NCBI GenBank assembly: GCA_050251715.1
Contig: JBFWMG010000033.1
Coordinates: 1-40,583, forward strand
DNA length: 40,583 bases
DNA from: JBFWMG01 sp050251715
Lineage (GTDB): Bacteria; Desulfobacterota; Desulfovibrionia; Desulfovibrionales; Desulfovibrionaceae
Reading direction: 5' to 3'
How positions within the stretch are numbered: the first letter of the stretch is position 1; every line of letters starts with the position of its first letter. The notes beneath the pieces were generated by a model. That model saw nothing but the letters and a program-made list of their open reading frames with translations. It was not told the origin of the DNA and made no database searches. Positions 13,732 to 23,523 of this stretch are shown here, one piece after another. A program made the position numbers and the translations under genes.

Positions 13732-15378
13732 ATGAGCGAAACTCGATACATTATTGGCGTGGATACCGGAGGCACCTACACGGACGCCGTGCTGCTGGAC
13801 ACCGCGACCGGACGCGTGCTGGGCTCGGCCAAGCGCCCCACCACCCACCACGATCTGTCCGTGGGCATCTCCCAGGCCTTGCAGGCCGTGATCGAAGCCA
13901 CGACCGTGGCGCCCGCCGATGTGGGCACGGTCGCCGTGTCCACCACGCTGGCCACCAATACCGTGGTGGAGGGGCGCGGCGCGCGCGTGGGGCTCATCAT
14001 GATCGGCCACGACAAGCCCATGACCGACCTGCCCATTGTGGACTGCTGGCATGTGGAGGGCGGACACACCATCATGGGCGAGGAGTTCAAGCCCCTGGAC
14101 GTGGGGTCGCTGCTCAACGGCATCCAGGGGTTCAAGGGCCATGTGGACGCCTATGCCGTGTCCAGCCTCATGAGCTTCGTCAATCCCGCGCACGAGCTGG
14201 TGGCGGCCAAGGCCATCGAGCTGACCGACCCGCGCCCCGTGTTCTGCTCGCACCAGGCCAGCAGCCGCGCGGGCGTCAAGGAGCGGGCCGCGACCGCCGC
14301 GCTCAACGCCCGGCTCATGCCCGTGATGCGCGATTTTCTGGACAGCGTGCGCGCCTCGCTGGCGGCGCTTGGTTTCAGCGGCCAGGTGGCCGTGGTGGGC
14401 GGCGACGCCACTGCCACGGACATCGGCGGGGCAGTGGAAAAGGCCGCCGCCACAGTGGCCAGCGGTCCGGCTGCCACGGCCTGCTTTGGCGCGGTGACCG
14501 CGCTGCACAGGAACGCCATTGTGGTGGACGTGGGCGGCACCACCACGGACGTGACCCTCATCATGGACGGCAGGCCCACCATCAAGGAGTCGGGCAACGT
14601 GATCGGCGACTGGGAAACCCATGTGCGCGCCGTTGAGATGTTCACCGTGGGCGTGGGCGGCGACAGCCACGTGCGCCTGTCCGGCCAGCGCCTGGTGGTC
14701 GGGCCGTCCCGGGTGCAGCCCTTGTGCCTGGCTCCCGACGCGCCGCCGCCCAGCGCGTGGCTCGGCGGCGGTGTGGACGCCAAGTGCATTGTGCCCAGTC
14801 CCGCGTTGACCCCCGAGCAGGCCGCCGCGGACCCCATGCTCGCCTTTCTGGTGGCCAACGGCCCCACCCCGCCCAGCCGCCTCAAGGAGCATCTGGTCAT
14901 GCCCGACGTGACGCTGGAGATGCGCCTGGCCGACGCCATACGCCGCCAACAGATTTCCGTGGCCGGATTTACCCCCACCGACGCCCTGCACGCCCTGGGC
15001 GCTCTGCATTTCGGCGACCAGGACATCGCCCAGCGCGCGGCCCGCGTGCTGGCCGACGCCATGGGCCTGGCCGTGGACGCGTTCTGCGAGAAGGTGCTGG
15101 ACGCCGCCCGCGACATCATCGAGAAGGCCATCCTGCGGCAGGTGTTGTACTGCGAGCTGGGGCATTCGCTGGGCGGCATCCTGGACAGCATGCATACGTT
15201 CCGCCATCTCAAGGTGCGCATCACCACGGCCCTGCCCATCATCGGCATCGGCGCGGCGTCGCGCCACCTGCTGCCCCAGGTCGCCGAACGGCTGGACACC
15301 ACCATCGTCTTTCCCGAGTACTATGCCGTGGGCAACGCCGTGGGCGCGGCCCACATCGCGGCGGGCGCGTTGGCGTAA
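13732..15378 (+). CDS. Hydantoinase/oxoprolinase family protein (HyuA-like)
   Basis: The 548-residue soluble protein belongs to the ASKHA-fold enzymes related to the A subunit of ATP-dependent N-methylhydantoinase and 5-oxoprolinase. Phosphate-binding loops are visible as IGVDTGGTYTDAVLLD (residues 8-23) and VVDVGGTTTDVTLIMDG (about 264-280), and the adenosine region as LPIIGIGAASRHLLP near 505. It is shorter than the usual HyuA of about 690 residues, and no HyuB subunit gene adjoins it, so the substrate is open. It resembles stand-alone homologues seen in anaerobes. The start follows an aagga site. It is monocistronic and controlled from the region holding the 28-bp dyad. Confidence 0.82.
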   Translation: MSETRYIIGVDTGGTYTDAVLLDTATGRVLGSAKRPTTHHDLSVGISQALQAVIEATTVAPADVGTVAVSTTLATNTVVEGRGARVGLIMIGHDKPMTDLPIVDCWHVEGGHTIMGEEFKPLDVGSLLNGIQGFKGHVDAYAVSSLMSFVNPAHELVAAKAIELTDPRPVFCSHQASSRAGVKERAATAALNARLMPVMRDFLDSVRASLAALGFSGQVAVVGGDATATDIGGAVEKAAATVASGPAATACFGAVTALHRNAIVVDVGGTTTDVTLIMDGRPTIKESGNVIGDWETHVRAVEMFTVGVGGDSHVRLSGQRLVVGPSRVQPLCLAPDAPPPSAWLGGGVDAKCIVPSPALTPEQAAADPMLAFLVANGPTPPSRLKEHLVMPDVTLEMRLADAIRRQQISVAGFTPTDALHALGALHFGDQDIAQRAARVLADAMGLAVDAFCEKVLDAARDIIEKAILRQVLYCELGHSLGGILDSMHTFRHLKVRITTALPIIGIGAASRHLLPQVAERLDTTIVFPEYYAVGNAVGAAHIAAGALA

Positions 15379-15381
15379 TAC

Positions 15382-15411
15382 AAAAAAAACGGGCGGGGTT
15401 GCCCCCGCCCG
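15382..15411 (-). terminator. Terminator of the YeiH-type transporter operon
   Basis: cgggcgggg and ccccgcccg (15390-15398 with 15403-15411) form a 9-bp stem with a 4-base loop. On the minus strand it is followed by eight T residues (15382-15389), so it ends the leftward operon. It may also stop the converging hydantoinase-family transcript. Confidence 0.8.
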
Positions 15412-15468
15412 CCGGTTTGCTTGCGGCGCGGACACATGTCCGCGCCGCGTTCATTGCCGGGTTGCGTT

Positions 15469-15768
15469 TCAGCCTTCCTTGTCCGCAGTCTTGGCGGCCA
15501 CTGCCGCCGGTCCTGTGGGCATGAAGCGGATGGCGCTGCGTGTGCCAAGCTCCGCCTCGCCGCTGACCTCGATCTCCGAATACCAGATCATGTTGGTCTC
15601 GATGCCCGAACGGTCAATGAACTTCGCGATGTCGCCCAGCGGTTTGTAGTGGCGTTCCAGCCACGGGCCGCCAACGATCATGAAGCTCCATATGGCTCCC
15701 AGGGCGGCGATCAGTTTGATCCATCCCACCAGGAGGTTTTTCCGGGTCGAAACCTGTGCGTCTTGCAT
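15469..15768 (-). CDS. Small membrane protein paired with the YeiH-type transporter
   Basis: The 99-residue product has one clear hydrophobic helix near the N-terminus (LLVGWIKLIAALGAIWSFMIVGG). The C-terminal part is hydrophilic (DIAKFIDRSGIETNMIWYSEIEVSGEAELGTRSAIRF), likely a small beta-rich domain. I recognise no family. The ATG has a GGAG site and lies 9 bases after the transporter stop, so it is almost certainly co-expressed as an accessory subunit or regulator of the transporter (inference). Confidence 0.7.
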   Translation of the reverse strand: MQDAQVSTRKNLLVGWIKLIAALGAIWSFMIVGGPWLERHYKPLGDIAKFIDRSGIETNMIWYSEIEVSGEAELGTRSAIRFMPTGPAAVAAKTADKEG

Positions 15769-15777
15769 ATGCAGCTC

Positions 15778-17520
15778 CTAGATGGACGCCGTGATTTCCG
15801 GGAACACCTTGTAGAACATGATGTAGGCCATGGTCAGCGTCAGCACCAGGTTGAAGGACTGGCCGCACACGTACAGGATGAGCGGCTTGCCGCCCTTGAA
15901 GTAGTGCGCCAGCTCACGGAAGTTGGTGGCCAGGCCGATGCTGGTGAAGGCCAGGCAGAAGGCCCAGCCGCGCACGATGCGGGTCAGGCCGCGCAGCACG
16001 CCGTGGTCGAGCACCGCATTGCCCACGTCCGCGCCAAAGGATCCGTAGATGAACGAGAAGATGACCGACGCGGCCAGGAAGCCGAGCACGAACTTGGGGA
16101 AGCGGTGCCAGATTTCCCACGCGCTCACGGTCTGGCCGGGCACGCAGTCCACTTTGTAGCACCAGTACACCGCCACGCCAAAGGCCGTGACGCCGATGAG
16201 CACGTTCTGGATCATCTTGATGGTGGCGGCCACATAGAGCGCCTGTTCGGACAGGAACGCGCCCGCCGCGGCCACCGCGCCGGTGGAGTCGATGGTGCCG
16301 CCCATCCACGCGCCGCCCAGGATGTGGGGCATGCCCACGGCCTTGATGACCAGCGGCATGACCACCATCATGATGGCGGTGAACACCAGGGACAGGCCCA
16401 CGGACAGGGTGAGTTCTTCCTTCTTGGCCCGGCAGGCCGCCGCCGTGGCGATGGCCGCGGACACGCCGCACACGCTCATGTCAGCCGAAATGGTGATGTT
16501 GAGCGTCTTGGACTCCATCTTGAGCACCTTCTGGCCAAAGATGAAGGTGGAGATGAGCACGATGGGCGTGACCACCCAGGCCACGAAGATGCCGGGGATG
16601 CCGATGGCCACGATCTTGTTGAACAGCACTTCCGCGCCCAGCAGCACCAGGCCGGTCTTGATGTAGTACTCGGTCTGCACCGCCGGCATGACCCACTTGG
16701 GCGTGCCCACGGTGTTGGAGATGATGAGGCCGAAGAGGATGGCCCAGGCCGCGTAGTCGATGCCGTAGTGTTTCATGGTCGCCTGGGTGGAGCCCAGATA
16801 GGCAAGCGTGGCGATCACGAACACGAAGACGAAGCCGATGAGGAACTTGGGCACGGAATGGCCCATGAAGGCCATGCCGATGGCGAAGAAGAGCCCCAGG
16901 GCGATACACAGCATGACGAGATAGCCCACCTGGTTGTAGCCATGGCCCGTGGTCTTCTTCTTGGCGTCGGACGCCTTTTTGTGCGCGCCGCGCCAGTCGC
17001 CGATGGCGGCCTTGGCGGCCAGGTTCAACTCCTCGCTCTTGAAGCCCGCACCCTCGGCAGCGGCCTGTGCAGCCTTTGCGCTGGCCAGGGCGGCTTCCTC
17101 GGCGGCCTTTGCCGCATCGTACTTGGGCATGGCCTTGGCGTTCTTGGCCTCGGCGGCTTCCTTGGAGAAGACGAAGCCGTCAATGGGGTTGGTGGACCAG
17201 CCGTGCGGCTTGCCCAGGAATTTGGCGATGGATTTGGCAAAGGGTTCGCTGGTGGTTTTGACCTTGCCCTTCTTGTCCTGGGCCTTGTAGAATTCAATGG
17301 TCTTGAAGGGCGCGCGTTGCGCCTCGGCGGCCATGATGGCGTTGGTTTCGGCGAAGATCTTCTCCATGTCCGCCGGGGCTCTTGGGATGAAGATGATCAT
17401 GCCGATGATGAGCAGGCCAAAGCCGAGCCAGATGGCCCAGTAGTCTTCCTTTGTCCACAGGTCGGACAGCGTGCTTTTCCCCTTGTCCACCACGATGTCG
17501 TGTTTCTGTTCCTCTGCCAT
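15778..17520 (-). CDS. YeiH-type putative sulfate/sulfur-oxyanion exporter
   Basis: This 580-residue inner-membrane protein belongs to the YeiH/UPF0324 family, often annotated as putative sulfate exporter; its real substrate is not settled. The C-terminal 380 residues hold about ten hydrophobic helices with family blocks such as YYIKTGLVLLGAEVLFNKI, ISADMSVCGVSAAIATAAACRAKKEELT and GGAWMGGTIDSTGAVAAAGAFL. It is longer than the usual 340 residues. A membrane helix at about 30-47 and an Ala/Lys-rich soluble segment (about 50-190) are added at the N-terminus. ATG 17520 follows AAGGAGG. A sulfur oxyanion such as sulfite is a reasonable guess in a sulfur-metabolising host. Confidence 0.8.
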   Translation of the reverse strand: MAEEQKHDIVVDKGKSTLSDLWTKEDYWAIWLGFGLLIIGMIIFIPRAPADMEKIFAETNAIMAAEAQRAPFKTIEFYKAQDKKGKVKTTSEPFAKSIAKFLGKPHGWSTNPIDGFVFSKEAAEAKNAKAMPKYDAAKAAEEAALASAKAAQAAAEGAGFKSEELNLAAKAAIGDWRGAHKKASDAKKKTTGHGYNQVGYLVMLCIALGLFFAIGMAFMGHSVPKFLIGFVFVFVIATLAYLGSTQATMKHYGIDYAAWAILFGLIISNTVGTPKWVMPAVQTEYYIKTGLVLLGAEVLFNKIVAIGIPGIFVAWVVTPIVLISTFIFGQKVLKMESKTLNITISADMSVCGVSAAIATAAACRAKKEELTLSVGLSLVFTAIMMVVMPLVIKAVGMPHILGGAWMGGTIDSTGAVAAAGAFLSEQALYVAATIKMIQNVLIGVTAFGVAVYWCYKVDCVPGQTVSAWEIWHRFPKFVLGFLAASVIFSFIYGSFGADVGNAVLDHGVLRGLTRIVRGWAFCLAFTSIGLATNFRELAHYFKGGKPLILYVCGQSFNLVLTLTMAYIMFYKVFPEITASI

Positions 17521-17635
17521 GCAATGCCTCCTTGTCCCGGTGGGTTGAACAAAACTATCCGTTGGGCCATGTGCGCGTCCGCCTCCCGATGTATTCCTTT
17601 CGCGCTACGGGGGCAGTGCGGTCTCAATGGTCTCA

Positions 17636-17652
17636 AGCAAGCGGCATGCCGG
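17636..17652 (-). promoter_or_regulatory. Candidate sigma-54 promoter for the transporter operon
   Basis: Read leftwards, CCGGCATGCCGCTTGCT keeps the GG-N10-GC spacing and the TTGC -12 box of sigma-54 promoters; the -24 box (CGGCAT) departs from TGGCAC at two bases. It lies about 115 bases before the transporter start and next to a sigma-54 activator gene on the same strand. Part of it is a palindrome (GGCATGCC), so the match could be accidental. Confidence 0.45.
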
Positions 17653-17713
17653 GGAGGTGCCGTATTCAACTGTGTGATTTATTGTGCAATATACGGTAAA
17701 AAGAGCGGGGTGA

Positions 17714-17731
17714 TGCTAACTCGCGTTAGCA
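17714..17731. promoter_or_regulatory. Candidate upstream activator site
   Basis: TGCTAAC (17714-17720) and GTTAGCA (17725-17731) form perfect 7-bp arms around TCGC. The dyad lies about 65 bases upstream of the candidate sigma-54 promoter, a normal distance for an NtrC-type activator. No other gene-like or RNA-like structure is seen in 17521-17901. Confidence 0.5.
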
Positions 17732-17901
17732 GGGTGGCAACTTTGGGAGGCATGGGCCGGGCCTGCGGGGGCAACCTGGACAACCCAAAGGATGTGGCGC
17801 GCGGGCAAGGGACGGCGGCGCGCCACAAGGCGGAAGACATGCCGATCCGGGCGGCGCGGCGGGAATGGCGGCGTGAGGCGGGTGAGGCGGCGCAGGGGGC
17901 G

Positions 17902-19286
<1,385 letters not shown>

Positions 19287-19290
<4 letters not shown>

Positions 19291-21740
19291 GCGCCATGTC
19301 TCTCCGTGGGGCGGTGGGCTGCGCCGTGGATGGGCAGGGAAAGGGTGAACACCGCGCCCTTCTTGTTTTCCACCTGTATCCGGCCTCCCATGTCCCGCAC
19401 AAGCCCAAAGACCACGGCCAGCCCCAGGCCCGAGCCCTTGCCCACTTCCTTGGTGCTGAAAAAGGGATCGAAGATGCGGCCCATGTCCGTGTCCGGCACG
19501 CCGGGGCCGTTGTCCGCCACCTTGAGCAGGATTTCGTCGCCTCCCAGGACGTGCAGCGCGGAGACCGAGACCACGCCTTGCTCCGGCGGCACGGCATCCA
19601 GGGCGTTGAGCAGCAGGTTGGTGAGGATCTGCTCCAGGGCCGAGGCGTCGGTCGCGACCAGGGGCAGGTCGTGCGCCACCGAGGTTTCGATGCGCACCTT
19701 GCGCGTCTCGGCCTGCACGGAAAAGACCCGCAGCACCGCGTCCACGGTGTTGGCCAGGTCGCAGGGGCCGCCGGTCACGGTCTTGGGCCGGGCGAAGTTG
19801 AGCAGGTTGTGCAGCACGCTCTGCGCCTTGCGCGTGTGGCGCGTGATGACCTCCAGGTCTTCCAGCAGCGCGGGGTCGGTGACGCTCTTGGTCAGCAGCT
19901 GGGCGTAGCACATGATGACCCCAAGGGGGTTGTTGATCTCGTGGGCGAGTCCTGCGGCCAGCTTGCCCACGGCGATGATTTTCTCGGTCTGTTGCAGCTT
20001 GAGCTGCATCTGTTTTTCAGCCGTGATCTCACGCGCATAGACGACGAGTCTGCCCCGCTGCCCCTCGTAGCCCACCAGGGGGTACAGCTGCAGGGAGAAC
20101 GACCGGCCTCCCGGCATGAGTACCTCCTGCGAGGCGGGTTGTCCGGTTTCTATGGTGTGGCGCAGCGGGCATTCGTCGCCGCTTCCGGGCAGGCCGAAGA
20201 GGCGGCTGATGTTCAATTCGTCCTGTTCGTCCGGGCCGTCGCGTTCGCGGACGATGGCGGCGGAAAGATCCAGCGCGGCCTGGTTGGCCAGGAGCACGCG
20301 GCACGACTCGTCCGCCAGCAGCAGCGGGTCGGCGATGCCGCTGAAAATGGACTTGAGGATGTCCATTTGGCGCAGCAGGTTGTCCAGGGCGTCCAGGTTT
20401 TCCAGGGCAATGCCCATCTGCTGCCCCAGGGCGAGCAGCATGCGCTGCGCCTGGAGCGGCAGGGTTTCTTCGGTGTCAAAGGCCAGGCACAGGAGCCCCC
20501 GGCTCATGCCCGAGGCGAGCACCGGCACCACGGCGCGGCCCGGGGTGAAGCTTTCCCTGCCCTCGGCAATGAGGTCGCGCCAGTTGTCCGGCAGCGCCAT
20601 GGCCTCGTTGCCCGGAGGCCAGGTGTAGACGTCGTCGGAAAACGAGCAGGTGTACGAGCCTTGCGCCGCGCCGAACCGCTCCACAATGCGTTCCAGCGCG
20701 CGGGGGGCCAGTTCGCGGCGGGACTGGCTGCGGTTGAGCGCGCCGAGCATGTTCACGAAGAGTTGCACGTCGGCGTGGCGCTCGCCCGCCTCGTGGCGCA
20801 GATCCAGCGTGCGTTCATCCACCATGCGTTCCAGATTGGCCGAGTGCTGTTCCAGCTGCTGGCGCGCCTCGCCCAGGTGGCGGGCCAGTTCCTCCATGGC
20901 GCCCACCATCTCGTCGATCTCGTCGCCCTGGCTGATCCGTTGCAGCAGTCCGGCGTCGGCCTGGCCGTAGAAGTGGCGGTGCAGCACGTCGGTGAGGCGG
21001 CGCAGGTTGTGCACCACCAGCCGGTTGAAGAACACCGTGACCGTGAGGAAGAAGAGCAGGGTGCCCGCGCCGAAGAGCACGATGAACATGGACGTGACGT
21101 CCTTGATCTTGAGCACCGCGTCCTGCACCAGCACGCCCACAAGGTCCACGCCGCGCACCTCGCCCACGGGCGTGCCAAAGCCCCGCGCCGCGCCGTAGCG
21201 ATCGATGAGTTCGCGGGGCGCCTCGGCGGGATTGCCGTGGCAATGCATGCAGCTGGCGTCAAAGGAGACGGGGCGGGCGGTCAGATAATACTCCGATCCG
21301 CCCAGGCGGCGCGTGCCGGACCAATGGGTGTCGCCGGGATGGGCGCGGAAGTGCTCGATGAGCGTGCGCTCCATGGCGTTGGCCTCGAACTTGGGGTTGC
21401 GGGCGTTCAGGGCCACGCGGCGGTACAGGTATTGGTAGCGGGGCAGGCCCAGGCGTTCCATGATCTGGCGGGAGATGAACGAGGAGCTCATGGCCTCGAT
21501 GATGAACTGGTCCTCGGGCAAGGCCTTGTACATGGTGGGGCGCAGCACGGTGCGCACATAGTCCTGCACGGCCTCCACCTGGTGGAAGACGAGGTCGGCC
21601 TTGGCCTCGATCTGCGAGTCGAGCAGGTTGCGCAGGTGGAAGTAGAGCGTGGCGCCAAAGAAAAAGCCCATGGAGAGCAGGATGACCACCATGCCAAGGT
21701 AGAACTTGGTGCGCAGCCGTTTGGGCCAGAGCAGGGACAT
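19287..21740 (-). CDS. Membrane histidine kinase with CxxCH (Tll0287-like) sensor domain
   Basis: This 817-residue kinase is anchored by helices at about 14-36 and 216-238. The periplasmic part between them contains SFDASCMHCHGNPAEAPRELI (CxxCH at 164-168), the heme-c attachment motif of Tll0287-like (DUF3365) sensor domains, which suggests redox or gas sensing. A HAMP region and coiled coil follow (about 240-315), then a GAF-like domain (330-450) and a PAS domain (455-575). The HisKA helix has GLAHEINNPLGV, with phospho-accepting His600. The ATPase has NLLLNALDAV, VADNGPGVP and GKGSGLGLAVVFGL. A strong AAGGAG precedes the ATG. The gene lies 34 bases after pepA and overlaps its response regulator. 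Confidence 0.9.
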
Positions 21741-21773
21741 GCCTTCTCCTTTGGAGCGTTTTGGGGCGGTCCG

Positions 21774-23336
21774 CTAGGGCGCGCGCCAGCCGCGCGCCAA
21801 CCCCACCATGGTGCGCACGGCCATGCCCGTGCCGCCGGGCACGGTGAGCGCGGAGCCCTTGTCCGCAAAGGCCGGACCCGCGATGTCCAGATGCGCCCAC
21901 GGCACCTCGTCGGGCACAAATTGCTTGAGGAACATGGCCGCGTGGATGGCGCCGCCCTCGCGCGCGCCCACGTTCTTCATGTCCGCATAGTCGCTTTTCA
22001 GCGTGTCGAAAAAGAAATCCCACAGCGGCATGGGCCAGAAGCGGTCGCCCACACGGCCGCCGGTCTCGACCACGGCGTCGATGAGCCCCTGGTGGTTGCC
22101 GAACACGGCGGCCACCTTGGCGCCCAGGGCCACCACGCACGCGCCGGTCAGGGTGGCCACGTCCACGATGGCCGCGGGCTCGAAGCGCAGGGCGTAGGCC
22201 AGGGCGTCGCACAGGATGAGGCGGCCCTCGGCGTCGGTGTTGATGATCTCCACGGTCTTGCCCGCCAGGGTGGTCACGATGTCGCCGGGCCGGGTCGCGC
22301 CGCCGTCGGGCATGTTTTCCGTGCACGGCGCGATGCCGATGACCCGGCGTTGCACGCCCAGGCCGCCGATGGCGTCCATGGCCCCCAGCACGGCGGCCGC
22401 GCCCGCCATGTCGCCCTTCATGTCCTGCATGTGCGCGGCGGGCTTGAGCGAGATGCCGCCCGTGTCAAAGGTGACGCCCTTGCCCACCAGGATGAGCGGC
22501 TTGTCCTTTTCGCAGCCTGCGGGCGCATGCTCCAGCACGATGAGCCGGGCGCTCTCGCGGCTGCCCTTGAACACCGCCTCGAACGCGCCCATGCCCATGC
22601 CGGACAGGTCGTCCGGCCCCAGGATGGTGGCGGAAAAACCGTGGCACGCCGCCAGGTCGCGGGCGGCGTTGGCAAGGTGCTCGGGCGTGGCCGTGTTGGG
22701 CGGGGCGTTGACCAGGTCGCGGGTCAGGGCCACGCCCGCGGCAATGGCCCTGGCCGAGGCAAGGGCCGCCTTCAGACCGTCGTCCGGCGCTTCCCGCGTG
22801 AACAGGTGCAGGGTTTCGGGCAGGGCGTCCGCGCCGTTGTCGGCATCCTCGTCCTTTTTGGTCTTGAAGGCGGTGAAACGGTACAGGCCAAGGGCCGCCG
22901 CAATGGCCGCCTCTTCCAGCGCAAAGGCGGTCAGTTCCGCCCCGGACATGCCGGCGGGTGCGTCGGTCAGGGCCGGGGCCACGGCGGCCAGCGCGGCCAC
23001 GGGCAACGCGGCCCTGGCCACGTTGCGCGCGCGGCAGGCGCGCAGGGCGCTTGCCACGGCGTTGCGCAGGGTCTCAACGGTACATGCGTCCCGCTTGCCC
23101 AGACCGGCCAGCACCACGCGGGGGATGGCCGCGTCCGTGTCCGGGTTGTAGACAACCTCTGTCTTGCCGGACTGGGCCTTGAAGTCGGCCCTGGCCGGGG
23201 CCAGGGGCAGCCAGGGCATGGCCGTGGCCACGCCTTCGGCATGGCCGGGCAGGCCGTCCTCACCGGCAAAGCAGAATATGATGCATGCGTCGGCGCTCCA
23301 CTGCTCCGGCGCGGCTTGGCGCAATGTCGTTTCCAC
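21774..23336 (-). CDS. pepA: Leucyl aminopeptidase (M17 family)
   Basis: The 520-residue cytosolic enzyme removes N-terminal residues from peptides and uses two metal ions. The C-terminal catalytic domain is complete. The metal and active-site Lys are in LVGKGVTFDTGGISLKP, then DMKGDMAGAAAVL, then the family signature NTDAEGRLILCDAL. The N-terminal domain is normal in length but Ala-rich. Translation starts at GTG 23336, with AAGGAG seven bases upstream. It is the first gene before the kinase/regulator pair with only 34 bases between; whether it shares their transcript or is just a neighbour is unclear. Confidence 0.93.
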   Translation of the reverse strand: METTLRQAAPEQWSADACIIFCFAGEDGLPGHAEGVATAMPWLPLAPARADFKAQSGKTEVVYNPDTDAAIPRVVLAGLGKRDACTVETLRNAVASALRACRARNVARAALPVAALAAVAPALTDAPAGMSGAELTAFALEEAAIAAALGLYRFTAFKTKKDEDADNGADALPETLHLFTREAPDDGLKAALASARAIAAGVALTRDLVNAPPNTATPEHLANAARDLAACHGFSATILGPDDLSGMGMGAFEAVFKGSRESARLIVLEHAPAGCEKDKPLILVGKGVTFDTGGISLKPAAHMQDMKGDMAGAAAVLGAMDAIGGLGVQRRVIGIAPCTENMPDGGATRPGDIVTTLAGKTVEIINTDAEGRLILCDALAYALRFEPAAIVDVATLTGACVVALGAKVAAVFGNHQGLIDAVVETGGRVGDRFWPMPLWDFFFDTLKSDYADMKNVGAREGGAIHAAMFLKQFVPDEVPWAHLDIAGPAFADKGSALTVPGGTGMAVRTMVGLARGWRAP

Positions 23337-23418
23337 GGTGTACTCCTTGAGGGGGATTTCCCTGTATCAGGGCGGCATGGTAGAGGCTTGCCGCCGGGAA
23401 GGCAAGACCGTGTGGCGA

Positions 23419-23467
23419 CAAAGCGCGGTGCGGGATCGATGGCGTCTCGATCCCGCACCGCGCTTTG
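23419..23467 (-). terminator. Long hairpin after the chemoreceptor gene
   Basis: A 21-bp perfect stem (23419-23439 with 23447-23467) and 7-base loop lie 57 bases past the chemoreceptor stop and before pepA. The arms begin caaagcgcgg and end ccgcgctttg. There is only a CTTTG tail, so termination may be partial. The length and exactness of the stem are unusual. Confidence 0.6.
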
Positions 23468-23523
23468 GGTGGGAATGGCTGCCTGTCGCGGCGTTGTGCG
23501 CCGCCAGCCGTGTGGGAGTTGGC

